The notes: generated from the letters alone by a model not told the origin. Positions 26,472 to 36,760 are shown, numbered from the stretch's first letter. The stretch is DNA of 64,000 nt from Curvibacter lanceolatus ATCC 14669 (GCF_000381265.1 NZ_KB906265.1:112229-176228), one strand, 5' to 3'. Made by a program: numbers and translations.

Positions 26472-27461
26472 TTAACGCTTGTCGAGACCAGCGGGCGGCC
26501 AGCTTTCCAGCTTCATGCCCAGAGTCAGGCCGCGAGAGGCCAGAACTTCCTTGATCTCGTTGAGCGACTTGCGACCCAGGTTCGGGGTCTTGAGCAGCTC
26601 GTTTTCGGTACGCTGAATCAGGTCGCCGATGTAGTAGATGTTCTCTGCCTTCAGGCAGTTGGCCGAACGCACGGTCAGTTCCAGCTCGTCCACAGGACGC
26701 AGCAGGATCGGATCGAACGAAGCGCCACCGCGCGGAGCCGGCTGATCGAACGCAGCCAGTTCGCCGCCTTCGAGCTGAGCAAACACAGCCAGCTGTTCCA
26801 CCAGGATCTTGGCCGAGGCACGCACTGCGTCTTCAGCCGTGATCGCGCCGTTGGTTTCGATTTCGACCACCAGCTTGTCCAGATCGGTACGCTGCTCCAC
26901 ACGGGCGCTTTCGACGGTGTAGCTCACGCGGCGGACCGGCGAGAACGATGCGTCGAGAACGATGCGGCCAATCGACTTGCTGGGCTCATCGGCGAAGCGA
27001 CGAATGTTGCCAGGCACATAGCCACGGCCCTTTTCGACCTTGATCTGCATGTCGAGCTTGCCACCGGCCGACAACGTGGCGATCACGTGTTCGGGGTTGA
27101 TGATCTCGACATCATGCGGGGTCTGGATATCACCGGCAGTGACAACGCCTTCGCCATCCTTGCGCAGGCTCAGAGTAACTTCGTCGCGGTTGTGCAGCTT
27201 GAACACCACGCCCTTCAGGTTCAGAAGGATGTTGACCACATCTTCTTGAACGCCGTCGATGGAGGAGTACTCGTGCAGAACACCTGCAATCGTGACTTCA
27301 GTCGCTGCGTACCCCACCATGGAGGACAGAAGCACTCGCCGGATTGCGTTGCCCAGCGTATGGCCATAGCCACGCTCGAACGGTTCCAGGGCGACCTTGG
27401 CGCGGTTGTTGCCAAGCTGTTCCACGGTGATTGCTTTGGGTTTCAGCAAGTTGGTTTGCAT
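26472..27461 (-). CDS. rpoA: RNA polymerase alpha subunit
   Basis: The 329-residue product has the alpha N-terminal dimerisation domain ([20 protein letters not shown] near residue 28). The C-terminal domain carries the UP-element-binding helix-hairpin-helix ([21 protein letters not shown], then [21 protein letters not shown]). Length and motifs equal those of other betaproteobacterial alpha subunits. It is in the normal alpha-operon position between rpsD and rplQ, separated from both by gaps with strong hairpins. Confidence 0.99.
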   Translation of the reverse strand: MQTNLLKPKAITVEQLGNNRAKVALEPFERGYGHTLGNAIRRVLLSSMVGYAATEVTIAGVLHEYSSIDGVQEDVVNILLNLKGVVFKLHNRDEVTLSLRKDGEGVVTAGDIQTPHDVEIINPEHVIATLSAGGKLDMQIKVEKGRGYVPGNIRRFADEPSKSIGRIVLDASFSPVRRVSYTVESARVEQRTDLDKLVVEIETNGAITAEDAVRASAKILVEQLAVFAQLEGGELAAFDQPAPRGGASFDPILLRPVDELELTVRSANCLKAENIYYIGDLIQRTENELLKTPNLGRKSLNEIKEVLASRGLTLGMKLESWPPAGLDKR

Positions 27462-27516
27462 TCAGACTTCCTCTCAATACCCCCGGCTCGTTACACCGGT
27501 AAGGCTGGTGAAGCAC

Positions 27517-27542
27517 CTATACCGCGGTGCCCCGCGGTATAG
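27517..27542 (-). other. perfect 11-bp hairpin between rpsD and rpoA
   Basis: CTATACCGCGG and CCGCGGTATAG form an uninterrupted 11-bp stem with a 4-base loop, midway in the 105-bp rpsD-rpoA gap. There is no following T-run in the operon direction. It could regulate the ribosomal protein to polymerase ratio by attenuation, processing or protein binding, which is inference. Confidence 0.65.
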
Positions 27543-27566
27543 GAACGATTTCAATTGAACGGACGA

Positions 27567-28190
27567 TTAACGCGAATACAGTTCAACGATCAGCGATTCG
27601 TTGATGTCTGCACCGAATTCATCACGATCCGGGGACTTCTTGAAGGTACCTTCCGCCTTGTCCGCATTGACTTCAACCCAAGCCGGAATGCCGACTTGTT
27701 GAGCCAGTTGCAAAGCTTCGACCACACGGCCTTGCTTCTTGGACTTTTCGCGCACGGCCACCACGTCACCGGCCTTGACCAGGTACGACGGGATGTTGAC
27801 CGATTGACCATTCACGGTGATGGCCTTGTGCGAAACCAGCTGACGAGCTTCAGCGCGGGTCGAACCGAAACCCATGCGGTACACCACGTTGTCCAGACGG
27901 GACTCGAGGATGAACAGCAGGTTGGCGCCGGTGTTGCCACGGCGACGATCGGCTTCTTCGAAGTAACGGCGGAATTGCTTTTCCAGCACGCCGTACATGC
28001 GCTTGACCTTCTGCTTTTCACGCAGTTGCAGACCGAAGTCAGAAGTACGGGCACCCGAGGTGCGGCCGTGCTGACCAGGCTTGGAGTCGAACTTGGCCTT
28101 GTCCGCGATCGAGCGACGAGCGCTCTTCAGGAACAGGTCGGTGCCTTCACGGCGGGAGAGTTTGGCCTTGGGGCCGAGGTAACGTGCCAC
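27567..28190 (-). CDS. rpsD: 30S ribosomal protein S4
   Basis: The 207-residue protein begins [20 protein letters not shown] and contains the S4 RNA-binding domain ([30 protein letters not shown] in two adjacent blocks, residues 95-125). It nucleates 30S assembly on 16S rRNA. In E. coli, S4 also represses the alpha operon at a pseudoknot upstream of rpsM. No equivalent was identified here, but the flanking gaps contain hairpins that are candidates for such control. Confidence 0.98.
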   Translation of the reverse strand: MARYLGPKAKLSRREGTDLFLKSARRSIADKAKFDSKPGQHGRTSGARTSDFGLQLREKQKVKRMYGVLEKQFRRYFEEADRRRGNTGANLLFILESRLDNVVYRMGFGSTRAEARQLVSHKAITVNGQSVNIPSYLVKAGDVVAVREKSKKQGRVVEALQLAQQVGIPAWVEVNADKAEGTFKKSPDRDEFGADINESLIVELYSR

Positions 28191-28236
28191 TTGAGCTTCC
28201 TTTTATGTCATCTTCCACACGCTTGAACGTGCGGGA

Positions 28237-28259
28237 GCCATCGGCGCGATGCCGATGGC
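28237..28259 (-). other. 9-bp hairpin between rpsK and rpsD
   Basis: GCCATCGGC and GCCGATGGC form a perfect inverted repeat with a 5-base spacer in the 84-bp rpsK-rpsD gap. It is the first of three hairpins found in successive gaps of this operon and has no T-run. Confidence 0.55.
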
Positions 28260-28274
28260 GGTGGGCTTAAAAAA

Positions 28275-28679
28275 TCAGATACGACGACGCTTTTGCGGGC
28301 GGCAGCCGTTGTGCGGCACCGGCGTCACATCAGAGATGGACGTGATGCGGATGCCCAGGGCACCCAGTGCACGAACGGAAGACTCGCGACCCGGGCCGGG
28401 GCCCTTGATCTCAACGTCGAGGTTCTTGATACCTTGCTCAATGGCAGCACGACCAGCCACTTCCGACGCGACCTGGGCCGCAAAGGGCGTGGACTTGCGG
28501 GAGCCCTTGAAGCCTTGACCACCCGACGAAGCCCAGGACAAGGCATTGCCTTGGCGGTCGGTGATGGTGATGATCGTGTTGTTGAACGAGGCGTGAACGT
28601 GGGCAATACCGTCAGAAACGTTCTTGCGGACCTTCTTGCGCACACGTTGTGCTGCGTTATTGGCGGGTGCTTTTGCCAT
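28275..28679 (-). CDS. rpsK: 30S ribosomal protein S11
   Basis: The 134-residue protein has the S11 signature: [19 protein letters not shown], then [19 protein letters not shown] and a C-terminal [18 protein letters not shown]. It forms part of the 30S platform near the 3' end of 16S rRNA. It follows rpsM by 13 bp. Confidence 0.99.
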   Translation of the reverse strand: MAKAPANNAAQRVRKKVRKNVSDGIAHVHASFNNTIITITDRQGNALSWASSGGQGFKGSRKSTPFAAQVASEVAGRAAIEQGIKNLDVEIKGPGPGRESSVRALGALGIRITSISDVTPVPHNGCRPQKRRRI

Positions 28680-28692
28680 ATTGATCTCTCAA

Positions 28693-29058
28693 TTATTTCT
28701 TCAGAGCGGCGGCTGCCTTGCGCGGACCCTTGCGAGTACGAGCGTTGGTGCGGGTACGCTGACCACGCATCGGCAGGCCACGACGGTGACGGAAGCCACG
28801 GTAGCAACCAATGTCCATCAAGCGCTTGATGTTCATGGTGGTTTCGCGACGCAGGTCACCTTCAATGGTGAACTGCTCGATTTGTTCGCGAATCTTTTCC
28901 AGATCGCCGTCCGTCAGATCCTTGATCTTCTTGGTGTAAGCGATACCAGTTGCTTCGCAAATCTTGCGAGCGCGGGTGCGACCAATGCCAAAAATGGCGG
29001 TCAGACCGATTTCCGCATGCTTGTGCGGCGGAATGTTAATCCCAGCAATACGTGCCAT
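28693..29058 (-). CDS. rpsM: 30S ribosomal protein S13
   Basis: The 121-residue protein starts [20 protein letters not shown] and ends with the basic [20 protein letters not shown] tail that contacts the P-site tRNA. The helix-two-turn-helix region [16 protein letters not shown] is conserved. It is the first gene of the classical alpha operon; here it follows rpmJ by 23 bp with no clear separate promoter. Confidence 0.99.
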   Translation of the reverse strand: MARIAGINIPPHKHAEIGLTAIFGIGRTRARKICEATGIAYTKKIKDLTDGDLEKIREQIEQFTIEGDLRRETTMNIKRLMDIGCYRGFRHRRGLPMRGQRTRTNARTRKGPRKAAAALKK

Positions 29059-29081
29059 GTGCGTCCTCTATAACTTGTAAA

Positions 29082-29195
29082 TCAGCCTTGGCGCTGCTTG
29101 TGACGTGCATCCGTGCAGATCACGCGCACCACACCCTTGCGGCGGATGATTTTGCAGTTGCGGCAAATTTTCTTGACCGAAGCCGAAACTCTCAT
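29082..29195 (-). CDS. rpmJ: 50S ribosomal protein L36
   Basis: The 37-residue protein reads [20 protein letters not shown] and onward to RHKQRQG. It has the zinc-ribbon set Cys11, Cys14, Cys27 and His32, so it is the zinc-binding (C+) form. It is short, and was located by translating the gap between infA and rpsM. AGGAG sits just before the ATG. Order infA-rpmJ-rpsM is the usual betaproteobacterial one. Confidence 0.97.
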   Translation of the reverse strand: MRVSASVKKICRNCKIIRRKGVVRVICTDARHKQRQG

Positions 29196-29228
29196 TTCAT
29201 TCTCCTAAAACTCTTCAAACCGCAACCA

Positions 29229-29447
29229 TCACTTGGCGCGGAAAACAATACGTGCCCGAGACAGATCGTAGGGCGTCAATTCAACAGTGACTTTGTCACC
29301 GGGAAGAATGCGGATGTAGTGCATACGCATCTTGCCGGAAATATGCCCGAGGACGATATGGCCGTTGTCCAGCTTCACGCGGAATGTCGCGTTCGGTAGG
29401 TTTTCAACCACTTCACCCTGCATTTGGATGACATCGTCCTTAGCCAT
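29229..29447 (-). CDS. infA: translation initiation factor IF-1
   Basis: The 72-residue S1/OB-fold protein starts [20 protein letters not shown] and contains [20 protein letters not shown]. It occupies the 30S A site during initiation. It lies 6 bp after secY. IF-1 genes within the spc operon are common in betaproteobacteria, which often carry a second copy elsewhere. Confidence 0.97.
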   Translation of the reverse strand: MAKDDVIQMQGEVVENLPNATFRVKLDNGHIVLGHISGKMRMHYIRILPGDKVTVELTPYDLSRARIVFRAK

Positions 29448-29453
29448 GTCAAA

Positions 29454-30773
29454 TCAACCACCTATGGATGTCTTGAAGTTGGCTTTCTTGAGCAGTGACT
29501 CATACTGCTGCGACATCATGTAGTTCTGAACCTGGGCCATGAAGTCCATGGTCACCACCACAATGATCAGCAGCGAGGTGCCACCGAAGTAGAACGGAAC
29601 GTTGTACTTCAGGATCAGGAACTCCGGCAGCAAGCACACGAATGTGATGTAAGCCGCGCCAGCCAGTGTCAGACGCACGAGAATCTTGTCGATATAACGC
29701 GCAGTTTGCTCACCAGGACGGATTCCCGGAACGAAAGCTCCACTCTTCTTCAAGTTATCTGCTGTCTCACGGCTGTTGAAAACCAGCGCCGTATAGAAGA
29801 AGCAGAAAAATACGATCGCGGCGGCATAGAACATCACATAGATGGGCTGACCAGGGGTCAACGCTCCAGCGATATCCTTCAACCAACGCATCGAATCACC
29901 AGTGCTGAACCAGCCCACCACCGTTGCCGGCAGCAGAATGATCGACGAAGCAAAGATCGGCGGCACCACACCGGCCATGTTCAGCTTCAAGGGCAAATGA
30001 GAGGATTGGCCCCCATAAACCTTGTTGCCGACCTGACGCCGCGCATAGTTGACCAGGATCTTCCGCTGACCACGTTCGACGAAAACGACGAAATAGGTCA
30101 CCAGGATCACCACAGCCACGATGAACAGCGCAACCACGATGCTCATCGCACCGGTGCTGACCAGTTCCAGCAAGCCGCCGATGGATTTCGGAAGACCTGC
30201 TGCGATCCCAGCAAAAATCAGGATCGAAATACCATTGCCCAAACCGCGCTCAGTGATCTGCTCACCCAGCCACATCAGAAACATGGTGCCGGCAGTCAGG
30301 CTCACCATCGCGGTCAGGCGGAAGCCAAAACCGGGAGAGATAACCAGACCTGCAGTGCCTTCCAATGCCACAGCAATGCCGAGCGACTGGAAAAGCGCCA
30401 GCCCCAAAGTCCCATAACGGGTGTATTGGGTGATCTTGCGACGCCCTGCCTCACCTTCCTTCTTGAGCTGCTCCATGGCAGGAAGGACGTAAGACAGAAG
30501 TTGCATGATGATCGACGCCGAGATGTACGGCATGATGCCCAGTGCGAACACCGTGAACCTCGACAGTGCTCCACCGGAGAACATGTTGAAAAGGTTCAGA
30601 ATCCCACCCTGCTGACCCTGAAAGAGCTGCTGGAGTTGTGCCGGGTCAATGCCAGGCACAGGGATATGGGCACCAATGCGATACACCACGAGCGCGAGCA
30701 ACAGAAACACCAGGCGTCGACGCAAGTCGCCGAACTTCCCGGTCTTTGCCATTTGTGCTGCGCTAGTTGCCAC
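29454..30773 (-). CDS. secY: preprotein translocase subunit SecY
   Basis: The 439-residue protein has ten predicted transmembrane segments, the plug region ([23 protein letters not shown] around residue 60) and the cytosolic loop motif [20 protein letters not shown] near 245. The late [19 protein letters not shown] block is near 355. It is the core of the SecYEG channel. Position between rplO and infA is canonical for the spc operon. Confidence 0.98.
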   Translation of the reverse strand: MATSAAQMAKTGKFGDLRRRLVFLLLALVVYRIGAHIPVPGIDPAQLQQLFQGQQGGILNLFNMFSGGALSRFTVFALGIMPYISASIIMQLLSYVLPAMEQLKKEGEAGRRKITQYTRYGTLGLALFQSLGIAVALEGTAGLVISPGFGFRLTAMVSLTAGTMFLMWLGEQITERGLGNGISILIFAGIAAGLPKSIGGLLELVSTGAMSIVVALFIVAVVILVTYFVVFVERGQRKILVNYARRQVGNKVYGGQSSHLPLKLNMAGVVPPIFASSIILLPATVVGWFSTGDSMRWLKDIAGALTPGQPIYVMFYAAAIVFFCFFYTALVFNSRETADNLKKSGAFVPGIRPGEQTARYIDKILVRLTLAGAAYITFVCLLPEFLILKYNVPFYFGGTSLLIIVVVTMDFMAQVQNYMMSQQYESLLKKANFKTSIGG

Positions 30774-30794
30774 GATGGACGTCTTTCAGACCGC

Positions 30795-31226
30795 TCAGGC
30801 GAAGCTGCCGCCGGCAGCTTCGATCACAGCCTTGGCACCAGCGGTGGCGCCAATGCCGTTGAGCTTCACAGCCTTGGTGAGTTCACCGGTCTTGATGACC
30901 TTGACCACCTTGGCCAATTCGCCAATCAGGCCAGCGACCTTCAGAGCAGCCACGTCAACTTCGGCTTGGCCCAATGCTTCCAGATCAGACAGAGTGATCT
31001 CGGCATTGAACTTCAGCAGATGCGACTTGAAACCGCGCTTCGGCAGGCGACGTTGCAGAGGCATTTGACCGCCTTCGAAACCCACCTTGTGATAGCCGCC
31101 AGAACGCGACTTTTGACCTTTGTGACCACGGCCAGCGGTCTTGCCCAGACCGGAGCCAATGCCACGGCCAACGCGACGCTTGGCGTGCTTGGCGCCAGCA
31201 GCGGGCTTGATGCTATTGAGTTCCAT
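30795..31226 (-). CDS. rplO: 50S ribosomal protein L15
   Basis: The 143-residue protein begins [20 protein letters not shown] and has the Gly-rich [20 protein letters not shown] motif typical of L15, then [15 protein letters not shown]. It is a late-assembling large-subunit protein. It follows rpmD by 10 bp. Confidence 0.98.
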   Translation of the reverse strand: MELNSIKPAAGAKHAKRRVGRGIGSGLGKTAGRGHKGQKSRSGGYHKVGFEGGQMPLQRRLPKRGFKSHLLKFNAEITLSDLEALGQAEVDVAALKVAGLIGELAKVVKVIKTGELTKAVKLNGIGATAGAKAVIEAAGGSFA

Positions 31227-31236
31227 GTTCTTTCTC

Positions 31237-31419
31237 TCAGAGCACTTTGACCAGATAGCTGATCTTGTTGATCATGCCGCGCACTTCGGGGCTGTCCTTG
31301 AGCTCGCTGACACTGTTCAGCTTGCGCAGGCCCAGACCACGAACGGTCGCGCGGTGCGATTCCTTGGTGCCGATCGGGCTGCGAACCAGCTGGATCTTCA
31401 CGGTATTTTGGGTCGTCAT
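31237..31419 (-). CDS. rpmD: 50S ribosomal protein L30
   Basis: The 60-residue protein contains [20 protein letters not shown] and [20 protein letters not shown], the L30 signature. It is the short bacterial form. It lies between rpsE and rplO with gaps of 14 and 10 bp. Confidence 0.98.
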   Translation of the reverse strand: MTTQNTVKIQLVRSPIGTKESHRATVRGLGLRKLNSVSELKDSPEVRGMINKISYLVKVL

Positions 31420-31433
31420 GAAATGACTCCTTC

Positions 31434-31952
31434 TTAGGCGAAGATCTCTTCGACAGACTTGCCGCGCTTGGCAGCAATGTCCGACGGAGTGGTCGAGTTC
31501 TTCAGCGCGTCAAACGTGGCGCGAACCATGTTGTAAGGGTTCGACGAACCATGGCTCTTGGCCACGATATCGGTGATACCCATCACTTCGAACACAGCGC
31601 GCATCGGGCCGCCAGCAATGATGCCGGTACCCTTGGGAGCCGGTGCCATCATCACAACAGCCGCGCCGTGGTGGCCGGTCACGTTGTGGTGGATGGTGCC
31701 GTTCTTCAGGGAAACCTTGGTCATGTTGCGACGGGCTTCTTCCATCGCCTTTTGCACGGCAGCAGGCACTTCCTTGGACTTGCCCTTGCCCATGCCAACG
31801 CGACCATCGCCATCGCCGACCACGGTCAAGGCAGCGAAACCGAGAATACGGCCGCCCTTGACCACCTTGGTCACGCGATTCACGGCGATCATCTTCTCGC
31901 GCATGCCGTCGTCGCGACCTTCGTCTTGAACTTTGGGTTGAAACTTAGCCAT
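31434..31952 (-). CDS. rpsE: 30S ribosomal protein S5
   Basis: The 172-residue product has the S5 double-stranded RNA-binding domain ([20 protein letters not shown] near residue 18) and the fold-defining [39 protein letters not shown] follows. It takes part in decoding accuracy with S4. It follows rplR by 17 bp. Confidence 0.98.
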   Translation of the reverse strand: MAKFQPKVQDEGRDDGMREKMIAVNRVTKVVKGGRILGFAALTVVGDGDGRVGMGKGKSKEVPAAVQKAMEEARRNMTKVSLKNGTIHHNVTGHHGAAVVMMAPAPKGTGIIAGGPMRAVFEVMGITDIVAKSHGSSNPYNMVRATFDALKNSTTPSDIAAKRGKSVEEIFA

Positions 31953-31969
31953 TTTTTATTCCCGTCCGC

Positions 31970-32335
31970 TTAGAACTGCAGGCCTGCTTCACGGGCAGCG
32001 TCGGCCAGAGCCTTGACGCGACCGTGGTAAGCGAAACCAGCGCGATCGAATGCAACCTTCTCCACGCCAGCAGCCTTTGCCTTTTCAGCAATGCGCTTGC
32101 CGATGAGGGCTGCAGCGGCGGCGTTGCCGCCCTTGCCGGAAGCACCCAGCGAGCTGCGCACTTCGGCTTCGGCAGTCGAAGCGCTGGCCAGCACCTTGGT
32201 GCCGCAGCCAGAGATCACTTGAGCATAGATGTGCAGGTTGGTGCGGTTCACGCTCAAACGCGCAACGCCTTGATTGGCAATGCGGATGCGAGTTTGACGT
32301 GCACGACGCAGACGCTGCTCTTTTTTGGTCAACAT
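31970..32335 (-). CDS. rplR: 50S ribosomal protein L18
   Basis: The 121-residue protein begins [20 protein letters not shown], has [19 protein letters not shown] and ends [20 protein letters not shown] plus Phe, the L18 end. It binds 5S rRNA. It follows rplF by 11 bp. Confidence 0.98.
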   Translation of the reverse strand: MLTKKEQRLRRARQTRIRIANQGVARLSVNRTNLHIYAQVISGCGTKVLASASTAEAEVRSSLGASGKGGNAAAAALIGKRIAEKAKAAGVEKVAFDRAGFAYHGRVKALADAAREAGLQF

Positions 32336-32346
32336 GCTGCAGCTCC

Positions 32347-32880
32347 TTACTTCTTCTTGGTCTCTTTGATCGTGATCTTTTCGTCCGCATAACGGATGCC
32401 CTTGCCCTTGTAAGGCTCGGGGGGACGAACAGCACGGATCTCAGCAGCGATCTGACCCACGCGCTGACGGTCAGCGCCCTTGATCAGAATTTCAGTCGCG
32501 GTCGGAGTGGCCACGGTGATGCCTTGCGGCATTTCGATGTTGACGGGGTGCGAGTAGCCCACCGCCAGGTTCAGCTTGGTGCCTTGAGCAGCGGCCTTGT
32601 AGCCCACGCCGATCAGAGTCAGCTTCTTCTCAAAACCCTTGCTGACACCCACCACCATGTTGTTGACCAACTGGCGCAGCGTGCCGGACATGGCATTGGC
32701 TTCGCGAGAGTCATTCACAGGGGCAAACGTCAGCTTGCCTTCTTCATTAGAGATCTTGACCAGGGCGTTTTGCGCCAGCGACAGGGAACCGCCGGTACCC
32801 TTCACGCTGATCTGGTCTTCTTTGATCGACACATCCACACCTTGGGGGATGGCGACCGGTGCTTTGCCTACGCGGGACAT
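32347..32880 (-). CDS. rplF: 50S ribosomal protein L6
   Basis: The 177-residue protein has two L6 repeats. It starts [20 protein letters not shown], and the second half has [20 protein letters not shown], the family's most conserved block. It sits near the GTPase centre. It follows rpsH by 25 bp. Confidence 0.98.
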   Translation of the reverse strand: MSRVGKAPVAIPQGVDVSIKEDQISVKGTGGSLSLAQNALVKISNEEGKLTFAPVNDSREANAMSGTLRQLVNNMVVGVSKGFEKKLTLIGVGYKAAAQGTKLNLAVGYSHPVNIEMPQGITVATPTATEILIKGADRQRVGQIAAEIRAVRPPEPYKGKGIRYADEKITIKETKKK

Positions 32881-32905
32881 TTCAGTTTCTCCTCAATGTC
32901 ACGGT

Positions 32906-33301
32906 TTAAGCCACATAGCACAGCACTTCGCCACCGACACCGGTAGCACGTGCTTTGCGATCAGTCATCACGCCCTTGGGAGTGGTGACGATGGCCACGC
33001 CGAGGCCATTCATGACTTGGGGGATGGCGTCACGGCCCTTGTAGACACGCAGACCAGGGCGGCTGACGCGCTCGATGCGCTCAATCACCGGACGACCAGC
33101 GTAGTACTTCAGGGAAATTTCAAGTTCGGACTTGCCTTCGTTGGTCTTCACTTGGAAGCCGTCGATATAGCCTTCATCCTTCAGCACTTGCGCGATGGCA
33201 ACCTTCACTTTGGACGAAGGAACCAACACGGTAGCCTTAGCCACCATTTGTGCGTTGCGGATGCGGGTCAGCAAGTCAGCGATGGGATCACTCATGCTCA
33301 T
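32906..33301 (-). CDS. rpsH: 30S ribosomal protein S8
   Basis: The 131-residue protein begins [20 protein letters not shown] and ends [20 protein letters not shown] plus VA, the S8 C-terminal signature. The start could be the second Met, two codons on. In E. coli, S8 represses the spc operon at the rplE start. No such fold was examined in detail here. Confidence 0.98.
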   Translation of the reverse strand: MSMSDPIADLLTRIRNAQMVAKATVLVPSSKVKVAIAQVLKDEGYIDGFQVKTNEGKSELEISLKYYAGRPVIERIERVSRPGLRVYKGRDAIPQVMNGLGVAIVTTPKGVMTDRKARATGVGGEVLCYVA

Positions 33302-33321
33302 GTTTAATCTCTCCTGCCTGC

Positions 33322-33627
33322 TTACCAGCTGGCCTTGGTGATACCGGGGATATCACCTGCAAAAGCCAGTTCGCGAATCTTTGCACGGCCCAGACCGAAT
33401 TGACGGAAGGTGCCACGCGGACGGCCCGTGATTTCGCAACGGTTGCGTTGACGGGTGGGGTTGGCGTTGCGCGGGAGCTTTTGCAGACCCAGACGGGCAG
33501 CAGCACGCTCTTCATCGCTACGCTTGGCATCGTTGGCAACAGCCTTCAGTTCAGCGTATTTCTTCGCGAACTTGGCTGCCAGTTTTTCACGCTTGAGCTC
33601 GCGCTCGATCAAAGCTACTTTAGCCAC
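33322..33627 (-). CDS. rpsN: 30S ribosomal protein S14
   Basis: The 101-residue protein begins with a GTG codon ([20 protein letters not shown]). Upstream in-frame residues overlap rplE and match nothing. It is the zinc-free long form of S14: [20 protein letters not shown] has a single Cys, without the CXXC pairs of the short form. It is the only ribosomal gene of this block with an apparent GTG start. Confidence 0.97.
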   Translation of the reverse strand: MAKVALIERELKREKLAAKFAKKYAELKAVANDAKRSDEERAAARLGLQKLPRNANPTRQRNRCEITGRPRGTFRQFGLGRAKIRELAFAGDIPGITKASW

Positions 33628-33635
33628 ACGACACC

Positions 33636-34175
33636 TCAGTTCTTGAACGGGAAACGGAAGCCGGCGAGCAGTGCCTTGCACTCTTCGTCCGTCTTGGCCG
33701 TCGTGGTGATGCTGATATTGAGACCGCGCAGGGCGTCAACCTTGTCGTACTCAATTTCCGGGAAGATGATCTGTTCTTTGACGCCGATGTTGTAGTTACC
33801 ACGGCCATCAAAAGCGCGACCCGAAATACCACGGAAGTCACGGACGCGGGGCAGAGCCACGGTCACGAAACGGTCCAGGAATTCGTACATGTGCACGCCA
33901 CGCAGGGTCACCATGCAACCGATGGCCTGGCCTTCGCGGATCTTGAAACCAGCGATAGCCTTCTTGGCCTTGGTCACCACAGGCTTCTGGCCAGCGATCT
34001 TGGTCAGGTCAGCCACGGCGTTGTCCATGACCTTCTTGTCCGACACAGCTTCGCTCACGCCCATGTTCAGGGTGATCTTGGTCAGACGCGGCACTTGCAT
34101 CGGAGAGGTGTAGCCAAACTTGGCCATCAACTCCGGAGCCACTTTTTCACGGTAGTGTTGTTGCAGTCGTGCCAT
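33636..34175 (-). CDS. rplE: 50S ribosomal protein L5
   Basis: The 179-residue protein begins [20 protein letters not shown] and contains [36 protein letters not shown] and the late [20 protein letters not shown]. It binds 5S rRNA and contacts P-site tRNA. The ATG at 34175 gives the standard length; a second ATG two codons upstream overlaps the rplX stop in an ATGA. Confidence 0.98.
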   Translation of the reverse strand: MARLQQHYREKVAPELMAKFGYTSPMQVPRLTKITLNMGVSEAVSDKKVMDNAVADLTKIAGQKPVVTKAKKAIAGFKIREGQAIGCMVTLRGVHMYEFLDRFVTVALPRVRDFRGISGRAFDGRGNYNIGVKEQIIFPEIEYDKVDALRGLNISITTTAKTDEECKALLAGFRFPFKN

Positions 34176-34177
34176 GG

Positions 34178-34498
34178 TCATGCCACCTTGATTTCTTCGC
34201 CGCTGGACTTGAAAACGCGAACGCGCTTGCCGTCAGCCAGGAGCTTGATGCCGACGCGGTCAGCCTTGCCGGTGGCAGCATTGAAAATGGCCACGTTGGA
34301 CTGGTGGATGGGCATGGATTTCTCCACGATGCCACCGGTCGTACCCTTCAGGGGGTTCGGCTTGGTGTGCTTCTTCACCAGGTTGATGCCTTCCACGATC
34401 AGGTGGGAGTCATCCTTGCGCAGCACCACTTGGCCGCGCTTACCCTTGTCGCGCCCTGCGAGCACGATCACTTCATCGCCTTTGCGGATCTTGTTCAT
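34178..34498 (-). CDS. rplX: 50S ribosomal protein L24
   Basis: The 106-residue protein has the KOW motif at its start ([20 protein letters not shown]) and [21 protein letters not shown]24 initiates large-subunit assembly. It follows rplN by 11 bp and abuts rplE. Confidence 0.98.
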   Translation of the reverse strand: MNKIRKGDEVIVLAGRDKGKRGQVVLRKDDSHLIVEGINLVKKHTKPNPLKGTTGGIVEKSMPIHQSNVAIFNAATGKADRVGIKLLADGKRVRVFKSSGEEIKVA

Positions 34499-34509
34499 GA
34501 TTCGCGTCC

Positions 34510-34878
34510 TCAGAGAACTTCAGGAGCCAGGGACACGATCTTCATGAACTTTTCGGTACGCAGTTCACGCGTCACGGGTCCAAAGATGCGGGTGCCGATA
34601 GGCTCCAGCTTGGCGTTCAGCAGCACTGCTGCATTGCCATCAAACTTAACGAGCGAGCCATCGCCACGGCGGATGCCCTTGGCGGTGCGAACCACCACTG
34701 CGCTGTAAACCTCGCCTTTTTTGACGCGGCCACGCGGAGCGGCTTCCTTGATGCTCACCTTGATGATGTCGCCGACACTGGCGTAGCGACGCTTGGAACC
34801 GCCGAGCACCTTGATGCACAGGACGGACTTGGCGCCAGTGTTGTCGGCAACCTCTAACCGAGATTCTGTCTGGATCAT
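34510..34878 (-). CDS. rplN: 50S ribosomal protein L14
   Basis: The 122-residue protein starts [20 protein letters not shown] and contains [20 protein letters not shown] and [21 protein letters not shown]14 contacts 16S rRNA in bridge B5. It is the first gene of the block. The upstream neighbour is glpD, not rpsQ, and a sigma70-like promoter lies about 140-170 bp upstream. Confidence 0.99.
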   Translation of the reverse strand: MIQTESRLEVADNTGAKSVLCIKVLGGSKRRYASVGDIIKVSIKEAAPRGRVKKGEVYSAVVVRTAKGIRRGDGSLVKFDGNAAVLLNAKLEPIGTRIFGPVTRELRTEKFMKIVSLAPEVL

Positions 34879-35015
34879 TTCAATATTCCCAACTTGTACC
34901 AGGGCTCTTGACCATCAAAAGCACCAGTCAGTCTTGGGCCCGTCGTCCGCGCCGCAAACCATTTTGATGCGCTTCCGTTGGGCAAGAAACTTCACTTTTT
35001 ACAGCGAAGCCTGTG

Positions 35016-35044
35016 AGTATTGCAAACTATCCAGAAGATGTCAA
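35016..35044 (-). promoter_or_regulatory. sigma70 promoter for the spc-alpha operon
   Basis: On the minus strand TTGACA (complement of 35039-35044) is followed after exactly 17 bp by AATACT (35016-35021), with TG one base upstream (extended -10). It lies in the 179-bp gap between glpD and rplN and would give a leader of about 130 nt before the L14 start. The perfect -35 and spacing make it the clearest promoter in the window. Confidence 0.8.
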
Positions 35045-35057
35045 TTGTTTTTGACGG

Positions 35058-36650
35058 TCAGGCAGGCAGGGTGCCGTAGCGTTCAGCCAACGCCAGGAAC
35101 GGAGCCGTCGGCTGCGGCATGCCCAGCTCCTGCTCCAGGATGCGCGCCACTGCTGGGGCCGCGGCTGCAGCGGCCCGGGCGTCGAGGAACAGCAGGCGAT
35201 TGCGCCGAGCCAACACATCCTCGATGCTGCGCGCATATTCATAGCGTGCCGCAAAACGAACCATGGCTTCGGTCAGGTTCGGCGCCACGAGTACGTCCGC
35301 CCCCGGCAGGCCTGCCAGCAGGGCGGCTTCATCGCCGTACAGATGCGCCCCTGGCGCGTCGCTCAAACGCACGGTGGCCGAGCCGGGCACAGGCGCACCG
35401 ATCAACCGGTGGTGATCCGTGCTCGAGGCCGCCAGCTTGGGCAGCAAGCCGGCCTGCTGGATTTTACCCAGCACATCCTCGGCCATCGCCCGGTAGGTGG
35501 TCCATTTGCCGCCCGTGACGGTGACCAGGCCGCTTTTGCTCACGGCCACGGTATGTTCACGGCTGATGCCCTTGGTGTTGCCGTCGTCTTCCACCGGCTT
35601 GACCAGGGGACGCAGCCCCACCCAGACGCTGCGCACGTCTTCGCGGCGCGGTGCGCGCTGGAGGTAGCGCGCCGATTCGTCCAGGATGAACGCCACCTCA
35701 TCGGCAAACGGCTCTGGCTCGCGCGCCAGATCCTCACGGGGCGTGTCGGTGGTCCCCAGGATCACCTTGCCGAGCCAGGGCACGGCAAACAAGACACGCC
35801 CATCGGCCGTCTTGGGCACCAGCAAGGCGTGGTCGCCCTGCAGGAAATCACGATCCACGACCAAGTGAACGCCTTGGCTGGGCGCCACCATGGGCTTAGT
35901 GGCTCGGCCGCTGGCCTGGCCGTCGAGCTCGCGCAGCGCATCCACCCAAACCCCGGCGGCATTCACCACGCAGCGGGCGCGGAGCTCGAATGAACGACCG
36001 CTTTCCTGGTCTTCGCAGCGCAGGCCAGCCAGTCGGCCCGCCTCGTGCACCAGGCCGGTGGCCTTGCAGTAGTTGACCAGCAAGGCGCCCTGCGCGGCCG
36101 CCGTGCGCGCCAGCACCAGGGCCAGGCGCGCGTCATCAAATTGGCCATCCCAGTATTTGACCCCTCCCCAGAGGTGCTCCTGGATGATGGTGGGCAGGCA
36201 CTCACGGGTGCGGGCCTTGCCCAGGAATTCGGTGGCGCCCAGGCCGGCCTTGCCAGCCAGCGCGTCGTACATCATGAGGCCGATGCCATAAAAGGGCGAC
36301 TCCCACCAGTGGTAGGACGGCATCACAAAGGGCAAGGGCTGCGCCAGATGCGGCGCGTTGTGCAGCAAGGTGGTGCGCTCATGCAACGCCTCACGCACCA
36401 GCGACACATTGCCCTGAGCCAGGTAGCGAACACCACCGTGCACCAGCTTGGTCGCCCGCGACGATGTGCCTTGGGCAAAGTCGTGCGACTCGACCAGCAC
36501 CACGCTCAAGCCCCTCAGCGCGGCATCGAGCGCCACGCCCAAGCCCGTCGCCCCACCGCCGATGACAGCCAGGTCGTAGGTGCGTGGCTCGGCCAAGCGC
36601 TCGATCAGCCGGGCTCGGTCAGTCGTTTGGGGCAGTGCAGTTTCGCTCAT
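35058..36650 (-). CDS. glpD: glycerol-3-phosphate dehydrogenase (aerobic, FAD)
   Basis: The 530-residue product has the FAD-binding motif YDLAVIGGGATGLGVALDAA near residue 25 and the GlpD blocks SSRATKLVHGGVRYLAQGN and LWGGVKYWDGQFDDARL. VTVTGGKWTTYRAMAEDV lies near 385. It oxidises sn-glycerol 3-phosphate to dihydroxyacetone phosphate at the inner membrane and feeds electrons to quinone. The ATG at 36650 fits the family; an ATG at 36695 has a better ribosome site (GGGAGG) but adds 15 unrelated residues. It is the last gene of the glpSTPQUVD operon. Confidence 0.95.
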   Translation of the reverse strand: MSETALPQTTDRARLIERLAEPRTYDLAVIGGGATGLGVALDAALRGLSVVLVESHDFAQGTSSRATKLVHGGVRYLAQGNVSLVREALHERTTLLHNAPHLAQPLPFVMPSYHWWESPFYGIGLMMYDALAGKAGLGATEFLGKARTRECLPTIIQEHLWGGVKYWDGQFDDARLALVLARTAAAQGALLVNYCKATGLVHEAGRLAGLRCEDQESGRSFELRARCVVNAAGVWVDALRELDGQASGRATKPMVAPSQGVHLVVDRDFLQGDHALLVPKTADGRVLFAVPWLGKVILGTTDTPREDLAREPEPFADEVAFILDESARYLQRAPRREDVRSVWVGLRPLVKPVEDDGNTKGISREHTVAVSKSGLVTVTGGKWTTYRAMAEDVLGKIQQAGLLPKLAASSTDHHRLIGAPVPGSATVRLSDAPGAHLYGDEAALLAGLPGADVLVAPNLTEAMVRFAARYEYARSIEDVLARRNRLLFLDARAAAAAAPAVARILEQELGMPQPTAPFLALAERYGTLPA

Positions 36651-36733
36651 GATCTTGGGGCGGGCCGGTGCACCCTGTGCCACCGACGCCGCCATTGCTT
36701 CAGGGCCTCCCGGGTGCCCTGTTGGATATCAAA

Positions 36734-36760
36734 CCGGCGGGGCTGGAAGCACACCGCCGG
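36734..36760 (-). other. intercistronic hairpin between glpV and glpD
   Basis: CCGGCGG and CCGCCGG form a 7-bp stem with a 13-base loop in the 131-bp gap after the binding-protein gene. Such hairpins after binding-protein genes often stabilise the upstream mRNA and lower downstream expression. No T-run follows. Confidence 0.45.

Noticed and set aside
27517..27542. rpsD-rpoA hairpin as a rho-independent terminator
   Set aside because: It is not followed by a T-run in the transcription direction, and rpoA needs read-through.
36650..36695. Longer GlpD start at 36695
   Set aside because: It has a good ribosome site, but adds a tail absent from the family; not excluded, listed as the alternative.
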